Origin: Acidobacteriota bacterium
GTDB lineage: Bacteria; Acidobacteriota; Terriglobia; UBA7540
Length of the DNA stretch: 6,521 bases
Reading direction: 5' to 3'
NCBI GenBank assembly: GCA_021828225.1
Contig: JAKASH010000173.1
Location: 1 to 6,521, forward strand
Shown here: one piece after another, positions 1-4,960 of the stretch
Layout of the letters: each line of letters begins with the position of its first letter
How positions within the stretch are numbered: position 1 is the first letter of the stretch
Position numbers and translations under genes: made by a program
The notes under the pieces: model-generated
The model's database searches: none
What the model saw: only the letters and a program-made list of their open reading frames with translations
What the model was told of the DNA's origin: nothing

Positions 1-587
1 AAATGTGGCGCATTTCGGACGACATGTGGGACAACTGGCCGGAACTGAGAAACCAGTTCGGATATTGCCGGCTCTGGGCGTCCCACATCGGGCCGAACCA
101 CTGGCCGGACGCCGACATGCTGCCGTTTGGGCTGTTGCGCCTTCGCGGGTTTAATGACGGCCCGCGCCTCACACGCCTTACCCACGACGAGCAGATTACC
201 ATGATGACCCTGTGGTCGATCTTCCGCTCCCCGCTGATGATGGGAGGCGACCTGCTCACTCTCGACCCCTTCACGCTGTCGCTGCTGACCAATCAGGAAG
301 TCCTCGCGGTGGATCAGCACAGCTCCGACAATCATTTGCTATTCACACGCGGCAATCAGATCGCCTGGGTGGCGAATGTGCCGAGAACAAGAGAGAAATA
401 CGTTGCCCTGTTTAATCTTGGCAAGTCGTCCGAGGAAATTACGGTTTCATGGAGCGAACTGGGAATGGCGGGAAAGGCCGTGGTCCGCGACCTGTGGAAA
501 AAAGAAAACCTGGGCGCTTTTAACAACCAGTTCTTGGCCAAGATTGATCCGCACGGAGCAGGGCTTTACAGAATAAAACCGCTCTGA
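1..587 (+). CDS. GH27 alpha-galactosidase, C-terminal part (5' truncated by window edge)
   Basis: This is the C-terminal part of a retaining alpha-galactosidase of glycoside hydrolase family 27, which removes terminal alpha-1,6-linked galactose from oligosaccharides and galactomannans. The first whole codon is at base 3. The ATG there is an internal Met, because the protein opens directly in a catalytic-barrel motif. The segment WRISDDMWDNW matches the family motif around the acid/base aspartate (visible Asp7 by alignment with the usual RTTGD pattern). WPDADMLPFG (about residues 34-43) matches the conserved W-N-D-P-D-M-L strand, and NQEVLAVDQ (about 98-106) matches the end of the (beta/alpha)8 barrel. 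Residues from about 110 to 194 form the usual C-terminal beta-sandwich. The nucleophile motif (Y-x-K-x-D) and any signal peptide lie upstream and are not visible. The clan is secure; the family is very likely; substrate is inferred from the family only. Confidence 0.9.
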   Translation, partial: MWRISDDMWDNWPELRNQFGYCRLWASHIGPNHWPDADMLPFGLLRLRGFNDGPRLTRLTHDEQITMMTLWSIFRSPLMMGGDLLTLDPFTLSLLTNQEVLAVDQHSSDNHLLFTRGNQIAWVANVPRTREKYVALFNLGKSSEEITVSWSELGMAGKAVVRDLWKKENLGAFNNQFLAKIDPHGAGLYRIKPL

Positions 588-797
588 CCGCGATCCTGAC
601 GGCTTGGTTTTCGGACGCCGGCGCCTTCGGACGCATCGCCGTTGGTGTGTCCGAGGACAGGATCATCGACCATGTGGACGAGAAAATGTATTCCGCCAGG
701 ACGCGGCCCAGGGGTGTACACTTGGACTAGCCGCAGTTAAAGCCAGGAATTCGGGAAAGTCGTCTTGACTGTTCAAGAGCGCGGTCAGGTGTGAAAA
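588..797. other. Intergenic region, no convincing gene
   Basis: This 210-bp gap separates the GH27 gene from the MgtC-like gene. One plus-strand frame (about 590-730, stop TAG at 728-730) is open and translates to a coding-looking tail, but its only ATG is near 686, so it could at most be a decayed 3' end. There is a 9-bp direct repeat TTCGGACGC (610-618 and 626-634) and an 8-bp palindrome GTGTACAC (714-721). No GC hairpin with a T-run follows the GH27 stop, so no intrinsic terminator is visible. No good sigma-70 promoter is evident; TTGACT at 765-770 has no matching -10 box. Confidence 0.5.
763..778 (+). repeat. Inverted repeat upstream of the MgtC-like gene
   Basis: TCTTGA-CTGT-TCAAGA is a perfect 6-bp inverted repeat with a 4-base loop. 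It ends 8 bases before the AGGTG ribosome-binding site (787-791) of the gene starting at 798. It could be a small operator or a leader hairpin. Its short length means chance is also possible. Confidence 0.35.
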
Positions 798-2066
798 ATG
801 CTATTGAAACTCTATCAGTGGCTGCCCCCGGACGGCGTGAAGATTGTGCTGGTGCTCTTCCTGTCTTTCCTGATCGGGATCGAGCGGGAAGAGCGGAAGA
901 AACAGGTGGAACAGTACGCGTTTGGCGGAGTGCGCACGTTTCCCCTGATTGGGCTGATCGGTTACTCGATGGCCGTGATGGCGCGCGGGCAATTGCTGCC
1001 GGTCACGCTGGGCTTTGTCGTAGTTGCCGGCTTTCTGCTGCTCTCCTACTGGCGCAAGCTCACCACGATCCCCGCCCCCGGTGTGACGACAGAGATGTCA
1101 GGCCTGGCTACTTACGTGGTCGGCGCTCTCGTTTACTACGACCATTTCTGGATTGCCACCACGCTGGCCGTCGCCAGCGCCCTGCTGCTGGAACTGAAGA
1201 CCGCCCTTGAAAATCTCACCCAGCGCATCTCTGCGGAAGAAATCCTTACGTTCACGAAATTCCTGCTTTTGAGCGTGGTCATTCTGCCCGTCCTGCCCGA
1301 CAAGGCGTTCGGCCCATTCCAGATCAATCCCTTCAAGACCTGGGTTGTGGTGGTGGCAGTCAGCGCGATTTCTTATGGCAGTTATGTCATTCAGCGGATG
1401 ACCAAGGGGCACGGCGGGGTGATCCTGGCCGCGATCCTGGGAGGCGCGTACTCGTCTACCGTCACAACCGTGGTTCTGGCTAAACGGGCTTGTGCGGGGG
1501 AACATCGCCACCTGTTCTCTGGCAGCATTCTGATTGCCTCGGGCATCATGTATCTGCGCCTGGTGGTTCTGGTCGGACTCTTCAATCACCAGCTGATGTT
1601 CAGACTGGCCCCCCCGTTCCTCATCCTTGCGGGGATTGCAAGCGGGGTGGGCTGGCTCTGGTCCCGCCGGCAAGACTCAGGCGGCAGTGAAGTCCAGAGG
1701 GAATTCGAGCCGAAAAATCCCCTCGAACTGCAAGCCGCCTTCCTGTTCGCGCTCCTTTTTTTGGCGATGCTCGTAGCGACGCATTTGGCGGTGATGCACC
1801 TGGGGCTGGCAGGAGTGTACGGACTGGCAGCCCTTACGGGAGTGACGGATGTGGATCCCTTCATCATGAGTATGACCCAGGCCGCCGGAACCCTCGCTCC
1901 TTTACAAGTGGCCTCCGCAAGCGTTCTGATAGCAGCGGCCAGCAACAATGTGGTGAAGGGAGTTTACGCGCGCTTCTTCTCTGACCGCAAGACCGGCACG
2001 GAGAGTCTGTGGCTTCTGACCGGGCTGGGCGTGCTGGGCCTCGCGCCGCTCCTCTGGTTGCTGTGA
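798..2066 (+). CDS. MgtC/SapB family integral membrane protein with DUF4010 domain
   Basis: A 422-residue multi-pass inner-membrane protein of the MgtC/SapB-DUF4010 type. The N-terminal MgtC-like part covers about residues 14-140: a hydrophobic helix, then IGIERE (26-31) and GGVRTFPLIGLIGY (43-56), the conserved charged and glycine-rich signature of this family. The DUF4010 part (about 150-422) carries GGAYSSTVTTVVLAKR (215-230), GVTDVDPFIMSM (348-359) and ASNNVVKG (381-388), all typical of the family. A short polar loop at about 289-310 splits two blocks of membrane helices. Start choice: ATG at 798 has AGGTG (787-791) six bases upstream, and hydrophobic sequence begins soon after. MgtC itself helps survival under low magnesium and acid stress, but the biochemical role of the long DUF4010 form is not established. 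It is probably monocistronic, converging on the SGNH hydrolase gene. Confidence 0.9.
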   Translation: MLLKLYQWLPPDGVKIVLVLFLSFLIGIEREERKKQVEQYAFGGVRTFPLIGLIGYSMAVMARGQLLPVTLGFVVVAGFLLLSYWRKLTTIPAPGVTTEMSGLATYVVGALVYYDHFWIATTLAVASALLLELKTALENLTQRISAEEILTFTKFLLLSVVILPVLPDKAFGPFQINPFKTWVVVVAVSAISYGSYVIQRMTKGHGGVILAAILGGAYSSTVTTVVLAKRACAGEHRHLFSGSILIASGIMYLRLVVLVGLFNHQLMFRLAPPFLILAGIASGVGWLWSRRQDSGGSEVQREFEPKNPLELQAAFLFALLFLAMLVATHLAVMHLGLAGVYGLAALTGVTDVDPFIMSMTQAAGTLAPLQVASASVLIAAASNNVVKGVYARFFSDRKTGTESLWLLTGLGVLGLAPLLWLL

Positions 2067-2099
2067 TATCTCCCCATTCCGCACGCCGCTCAGGCGGAT
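2067..2099. other. Short convergent intergenic gap
   Basis: Only 33 bp separate the stop codons of the two converging genes. A small inverted repeat CCGC-TCAG-GCGG is present, but the stem is 4 bp and no T-run follows on either strand. No convincing shared terminator is seen, so convergent transcripts may overlap in the 3' ends of both genes. Confidence 0.4.
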
Positions 2100-2891
2100 T
2101 CACTGCCCCTCACGCAGCGGCTTCTCATGCAAGGCCTTCTCGATAGCCGCTTCCGCTACCGGCGCCAGCAACGCAAAGCCGCGGTCATTTGGGTGGAGAC
2201 CGTCATTCGAATAACCATTCCTGAGCATCCCCTTGCTGTCCACCAGCGCCGAGTAGTAATTGCAGAAAGTGGCATGCGCCCGGGCGGCGTAGCTCTTGAT
2301 CCAGGCGTTCAGTTTCAGAATCTGCGAAGGCGGACGCTGCGCCGTCTGATCATGTGAAGTGTAATTGCTGACCGGCGTAAGCGAGCAGAGAATCACTTTG
2401 ATATGGTGAACCTCGGCAAGTTCCGTGGTGGCCTGAATATTCTCTTCGACCATCTTTGCGGTTTCGGGCCCTGTGTTGCCGGCGATGTCATTCGTTCCGC
2501 CAAGGAAGATGAGCGCGGCAGGCTGGAGGTCGATGACATCCGGAAACATTCGAACCAGCATCTGTGAAGTTGTCTGGCCGCTGATGCCGCGGTTGACGTA
2601 GGGCTTGCCGGGGAAACATTTCTTCAGGTTCCAGATGTCCGTGATGGAATCTCCAAGAAACACGACCCGGCCGGGCACGCGCGGCCCTGCTTCCAGGCGC
2701 AGGTCGTCCTGATGATATCGACCGAGCTGGTTCCAATCCTGGAGTTCGCCCGCAAGCCTCTGGGCCGTGAAAAGAAGGCAGCATCCCGCCTTGGGCGGAT
2801 TGAACTCCTGAACCAGTTGAGCGTGCAGGTTTCCGGCCAGGGCAAAAAACTGGAGGAATAATAAAGCCATCAAAGTTGAGAGCAAACGCAT
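2100..2891 (-). CDS. Secreted SGNH/GDSL-type hydrolase (esterase/acylhydrolase)
   Basis: A 263-residue SGNH-fold hydrolase, likely an esterase or acetylesterase acting outside the cytoplasm. Residues 1-24 form a signal peptide: MRLL, a long hydrophobic core, then LHA|Q as a probable signal peptidase I site. All four SGNH blocks are present: FLGDSIT (block I, nucleophile Ser82), NRGISGQ (block II, Gly102), GGTND (block III, Asn134) and NDGLHPN (block V, Asp230 and His233). The length is usual for the family. The start is set by AAGGAG (2897-2902) five bases upstream of ATG and by the signal peptide. Family members remove acetyl or acyl groups from sugars or lipids; the substrate cannot be read from sequence. 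Two alpha-galactosidase-like genes elsewhere in the window make a carbohydrate ester plausible (inference). A leader with a uORF and competing stems precedes the gene. Segments with two adjacent cysteines (37-38) lie in the mature N-terminus. Confidence 0.92.
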   Translation of the reverse strand: MRLLSTLMALLFLQFFALAGNLHAQLVQEFNPPKAGCCLLFTAQRLAGELQDWNQLGRYHQDDLRLEAGPRVPGRVVFLGDSITDIWNLKKCFPGKPYVNRGISGQTTSQMLVRMFPDVIDLQPAALIFLGGTNDIAGNTGPETAKMVEENIQATTELAEVHHIKVILCSLTPVSNYTSHDQTAQRPPSQILKLNAWIKSYAARAHATFCNYYSALVDSKGMLRNGYSNDGLHPNDRGFALLAPVAEAAIEKALHEKPLREGQ

Positions 2892-2903
2892 CAGTTCTCC
2901 TTC

Positions 2904-2957
2904 GAAAATAGCCGTAAGTTCTTGAAACTACGTTGAGCCGCCTAGTCGGCTATTTTC
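2904..2957 (-). promoter_or_regulatory. 11-bp inverted repeat in the 5' leader, next to the SGNH hydrolase RBS
   Basis: GAAAATAGCCG (2904-2914) pairs perfectly with CGGCTATTTTC (2947-2957) across 32 bases. In the minus-strand transcript the second arm ends one base before the AAGGAG Shine-Dalgarno, and the first arm lies inside the uORF. The first arm can also pair locally as CGGCT/AGCCG (2947-2951 with 2936-2940), which excludes the long stem. A further imperfect hairpin lies at 2913-2932 (CGTA(a)GTT / AACTACG, one bulged A). The arrangement suggests a translation-dependent switch (inference). The A-tract, GC core and T-tract also resemble a terminator, but the loop is long. Confidence 0.45.
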
Positions 2958-2984
2958 ATTCTTCGTTGTGACCCGAAGGGTCAT
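2928..2984 (-). CDS. Putative 18-residue leader peptide (uORF) of the SGNH hydrolase gene
   Basis: A short ORF encodes MTLRVTTKNENSRLGGST and ends in TAG at 2930-2928. Its support is the ribosome-binding site: AAAGGAG (2991-2997) six bases before the ATG, at least as good as that of the main gene. It ends 36 bases before the hydrolase ATG and is in the same frame, with no other stop between. The left part of the coding sequence contains one arm of an 11-bp inverted repeat whose other arm abuts the hydrolase Shine-Dalgarno, so translation of the uORF could open that stem. The peptide has no run of one amino acid as in classical amino-acid attenuators. No homologue is recalled. It might be a chance ORF, or a residue of an older longer start. 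Confidence 0.4.
   Translation of the reverse strand: MTLRVTTKNENSRLGGST
2969..2983 (-). promoter_or_regulatory. Hairpin over the uORF start codon
   Basis: TGACCC-TTC-GGGTCA (minus strand) is a perfect 6-bp stem with a 3-base loop. The 5' side of the stem includes the U and G of the uORF start codon, so it could damp initiation there. Confidence 0.35.
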
Positions 2985-3030
2985 GGGCGACTCCTTTCAG
3001 CATTCGGATTAAGTCAAGAAAAACGTCAGA

Positions 3031-3050
3031 GCATGGCTTCAGCGGTGCCG
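3031..3050 (-). repeat. REP-like palindrome, imperfect copy, inverted orientation
   Basis: On the minus strand this reads GCACCGC-TGAA-GCCATGC, with one mismatch and one wobble pair in the 7-bp stem. It shares the TGAA loop and the GCCATGC arm with the perfect copy at 3133-3152 but points the opposite way. The two form an inverted pair about 80 bases apart, like paired REP units (BIME) of other bacteria. Confidence 0.4.
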
Positions 3051-3095
3051 TTGGCAGAACCGTGTTCTCCCGCGACTCTGGCGGCTGGGACTTCA

Positions 3096-3109
3096 GCGGC
3101 TGAAGCCGC
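3096..3109 (+). repeat. REP-like palindrome, short copy
   Basis: GCGGC-TGAA-GCCGC is a perfect 5-bp stem with the same TGAA loop as its neighbours. It lies between the two longer copies. A small extra repeat, ATTGC-ATG-GCAAT, follows at 3114-3126. Confidence 0.45.
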
Positions 3110-3132
3110 AGAAATTGCATGGCAATCTACCC

Positions 3133-3152
3133 GGCATGGCTGAAGCCATGCC
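3133..3152 (+). repeat. REP-like palindrome, perfect copy
   Basis: GGCATGGC-TGAA-GCCATGCC is a perfect 8-bp stem with a 4-base loop, in a gap with no gene. Three palindromes sharing one loop within 120 bp indicate a dispersed palindromic repeat family, probably non-coding, rather than a chance hairpin. No REP-associated transposase is in the window. Confidence 0.55.
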
Positions 3153-3153
3153 C

Positions 3154-3375
3154 TGGCACCCTGGGTCTGAATGTACCGAATCCGCCGCGCATAAAACGAC
3201 CCCGAGCTGGCTCGCCTATTCTAGACGAGAGAGAAGGGAATGCCAAATCGGAAACATAAAAAGTCTGCCAGGCGGAAATCGGCTGTGGGTGAAGCCGGGG
3301 GAAATAATAGAGGACGCCGCGAAGAAGATGAATAAATGGCGGGACAGAGCTCTCCTTACCACCGCAGGGAAAGCG
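3154..3375. other. Intergenic region downstream of the M50 gene; no confident gene
   Basis: This purine-rich stretch lies past the stop of the minus-strand M50 gene. The plus strand has two abutting small ORFs in one frame: 3240-3335 (31 residues, Lys/Arg-rich) and 3336-3464 (42 residues), the second overlapping the M50 gene in antisense. Their codon third positions are not GC-rich, unlike the real genes here, so they are not called as genes. A 5-bp hairpin CGGCT/AGCCG (3280-3297) has no T-run after it on either strand. No clear terminator for the M50 gene is seen. Confidence 0.4.
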
Positions 3376-4536
3376 CTAAAAGCGAAACGCCGAAGGAAGA
3401 TGGGAAGAACCCGATTCCATCTCCAGTTTGGTGGAAAGAAAGTCCAGCAGATCTTTTAGCGTGAGAACAGCGACAAGCCGGCCGTTCTCTACCACCATCA
3501 ACCGGCTGTTCTGTGATTTCCTCATCATGGCAAGAGCCTTCATCGAGTCGGTATCAGGGGTCACTGTGTCTTCGGGGCAATAAGGTCGCATAACAGCCTG
3601 CACACTGTACTGCGCCCATTCGTTGCGGGGGATATCCTTCACCTCTTTTGTGGTAATGCAGCCCAGCAGTTCATGGTAATTATCGACAACAGGGAACATC
3701 TTGTAGTGGTACTTGTAGATGTAGTTCTCGACAAGATCTTCGAGAGAAATCACAGGCGACACGGTGACAGGGTTGATATTCATAAAGCGCCGGATGGGCT
3801 CGCCCTGCAGCATTCTTTGAACCATGAGTTGCTGATACGAACCCTGGGCTGCGCCCCGCAGGAACATGCCAATCAGGAACCACCACACGGCCCCGATGAA
3901 GTCCCCTACCAGCAGCCGGTACACTCCAAAAGCCATCAGCAACATTCCAAAGCCGGAGCCGATGGCGGAGGCAATTCTAGTAGCCTGCCAGATGTTGCCT
4001 TTCCAGTACCACAACGCTGAGCGAAGGACTCGCCCGCCATCCAGGGGAAACGCGGGAACCATGTTGAACGCCGCCAGGATCCAGTTGATCCAGGCCAGAT
4101 AAGAGAACACGCCCACCACGACCACCGGCCAGGTGCCGCGCACGGCCGCCGCAGCGGCGTAAAAAATGATACCGATGATGATGCTGGTCACCGGACCGGC
4201 GATCGCCATCTGGAATTCCGCCTTCGCGCTGGGCGGCTCCTGGTCCATTTCGGCGACGCCGCCAAAAATGAACAGCGTGATGCCCTTCATCGGCAGGCCA
4301 TTCCTTCGGGCTATCAGGGAGTGGGCAAGTTCATGGACAATGATCGAAATGAAAAGAAGGACAGCGCCCGATATCCCCATCAACCAGTATTCAGCGTGGG
4401 AAAGACCGGGATAGAGGTGCGGGAAAAAGCCCACCGCCAGGGACCACGTGATCAGCACGGCAATGATTAACCAACTGGCATCCACGCGGACCGCAAAGCC
4501 GAACATCTTGAACAACGTGACGCCTCGTCCGAACAT
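3376..4536 (-). CDS. Site-2-type intramembrane zinc metalloprotease (M50 family) with two CBS domains
   Basis: A 386-residue polytopic membrane protease of the CBS-containing M50 group (like the mycobacterial Rip3 type). Membrane segments lie at about residues 18-38, 51-70, 106-130, 136-158 and 190-226. The zinc motif HELAH is at 68-72 (His68, Glu69, His72), and NMVPAFPLDGGR (158-169) supplies the third zinc ligand, Asp166; both match an active enzyme. Two cytoplasmic CBS domains follow, about 248-305 and 312-370; CBS pairs usually bind adenine nucleotides and may gate activity. The length is normal. Start: ATG at 4536 has GGAGGAA (4541-4547) just upstream and the first membrane segment follows at once. 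Such proteases cut membrane-bound factors, such as anti-sigma factors, but no substrate gene adjoins it. A possible promoter lies about 160 bp upstream, so it is probably its own transcription unit. Confidence 0.93.
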   Translation of the reverse strand: MFGRGVTLFKMFGFAVRVDASWLIIAVLITWSLAVGFFPHLYPGLSHAEYWLMGISGAVLLFISIIVHELAHSLIARRNGLPMKGITLFIFGGVAEMDQEPPSAKAEFQMAIAGPVTSIIIGIIFYAAAAAVRGTWPVVVVGVFSYLAWINWILAAFNMVPAFPLDGGRVLRSALWYWKGNIWQATRIASAIGSGFGMLLMAFGVYRLLVGDFIGAVWWFLIGMFLRGAAQGSYQQLMVQRMLQGEPIRRFMNINPVTVSPVISLEDLVENYIYKYHYKMFPVVDNYHELLGCITTKEVKDIPRNEWAQYSVQAVMRPYCPEDTVTPDTDSMKALAMMRKSQNSRLMVVENGRLVAVLTLKDLLDFLSTKLEMESGSSHLPSAFRF

Positions 4537-4663
4537 CGCGTTCCTCCGTCACTCGATAGTTTCGAGACTCGCGACCGCAAGCCATTCGCCTTCGCGTTTC
4601 TCTTCCCCCCGCATTTCTGCGCAAGCAAGGGGATTCGTCCCGGCTTCTCCCTCTATCAGTTAT

Positions 4664-4700
4664 GATGACGCCGCACTTAATCCCGTCATCTTTATTTTAT
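4664..4700 (+). terminator. Hairpin plus T-rich tail on the plus strand (terminator-like)
   Basis: GATGACG (4664-4670) pairs with CGTCATC (4684-4690) across 13 bases, followed at once by TTTATTTTAT. The form is that of an intrinsic terminator, but the stem is only 7 bp and no plus-strand gene lies upstream. It may end antisense or small-RNA transcription, or be a leader hairpin of the M50 transcript read from the other strand. Confidence 0.3.
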
Positions 4701-4722
4701 GCCTGCCAGCGGTGTGAAACAA
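4694..4722 (-). promoter_or_regulatory. Possible sigma-70 promoter of the M50 protease gene
   Basis: On the minus strand, TAAAAT (4694-4699) matches the -10 consensus in 5 of 6 positions, and TTGTTT (4717-4722) is a partial -35 box 17 bases upstream. Transcription would start near 4687, giving a 5' UTR of about 150 bases that begins in the 7-bp hairpin at 4664-4690. Confidence 0.3.
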
Positions 4723-4730
4723 TTTGGAGT

Positions 4731-4774
4731 GCTGCGCTGCGCCTCAGAGCCGCCACCGAACCACAGCGCAGCGC
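4731..4774. repeat. GC-rich inverted repeat, 9 bp
   Basis: GCTGCGCTG (4731-4739) pairs with CAGCGCAGC (4764-4772) across 24 bases. A shifted register, GCGCTGCGC (4734-4742) with GCGCAGCGC (4766-4774), is equally perfect. It abuts the next hairpin with no gap, so the two could stack. Confidence 0.5.
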
Positions 4775-4807
4775 GCTCCGTGTCGCGCCAGCTTTCACAC
4801 GGAGCGC
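4773..4807. repeat. Strong hairpin, 11-bp perfect stem
   Basis: GCGCTCCGTGT (4773-4783) pairs with ACACGGAGCGC (4797-4807) with a 13-base loop. The right arm is part of a tandem repeat CACGGAGCG/CACGGAGCA (4798-4815). There is no T-run after it on either strand, so it is not a standard terminator. It resembles the dispersed CACGGAG-type intergenic repeats common in some environmental bacteria (recalled impression). Confidence 0.55.
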
Positions 4808-4816
4808 ACGGAGCAT

Positions 4817-4856
4817 CTCAGTGTTCGCCCTTGTTGAGGCCTTTCAGGCCACTGAG
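4817..4856. repeat. Third hairpin of the cluster, with an inner stem
   Basis: CTCAGTG (4817-4823) pairs with CACTGAG (4850-4856). Within its loop GGCCT-TTC-AGGCC (4838-4850) makes a second small stem that overlaps the outer one by a single base. Confidence 0.4.
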
Positions 4857-4863
4857 CACAGAG

Positions 4864-4883
4864 AAAAAAATTCTTGCCAAGAA
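4864..4883 (-). terminator. Weak terminator candidate after the GH36-like glycosidase gene
   Basis: On the minus strand TTCTT-GGC-AAGAA (4883-4871) is followed directly by seven Ts (4870-4864). It lies about 80 bases past the glycosidase stop. The stem is short and AT-rich, so termination would be weak. A 5-bp hairpin AACAC-GATA-GTGTT lies nearer the stop (4915-4928) but lacks a T-run. Confidence 0.3.
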
Positions 4884-4960
4884 AACAAGCATTCATGGCC
4901 TTGCAATGCAGGGGAACACTATCGTGTTTTCACAGCCAGCATACTAGCCCTCCCTGCAGA

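Noticed and set aside
3..5. ATG at 3 as the start of the GH27 gene
   Set aside because: It would begin the protein at the acid/base motif, leaving out the nucleophile and most of the barrel; it is an internal Met of a gene cut by the window edge.
791..1210. Plus-strand ORF with GTG/ATG start overlapping the MgtC-like gene
   Set aside because: It is an Arg-rich frame shadow of the MgtC-like gene, which has clear family motifs.
1098..1673. Minus-strand ORF of 191 residues inside the MgtC-like gene
   Set aside because: Antisense shadow in a high-GC gene; low-complexity, polar and without recognisable domains.
2074..2100. Shared bidirectional terminator between the converging genes
   Set aside because: The only inverted repeat is 4 bp with no T-run on either strand.
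3115..3459. Plus-strand ORF of 114 residues across the palindrome cluster and the M50 3' end
   Set aside because: It starts inside the palindrome cluster, has no clear ribosome-binding site, overlaps the well-supported M50 gene in antisense, and its Lys/Arg-rich product matches no family I know.
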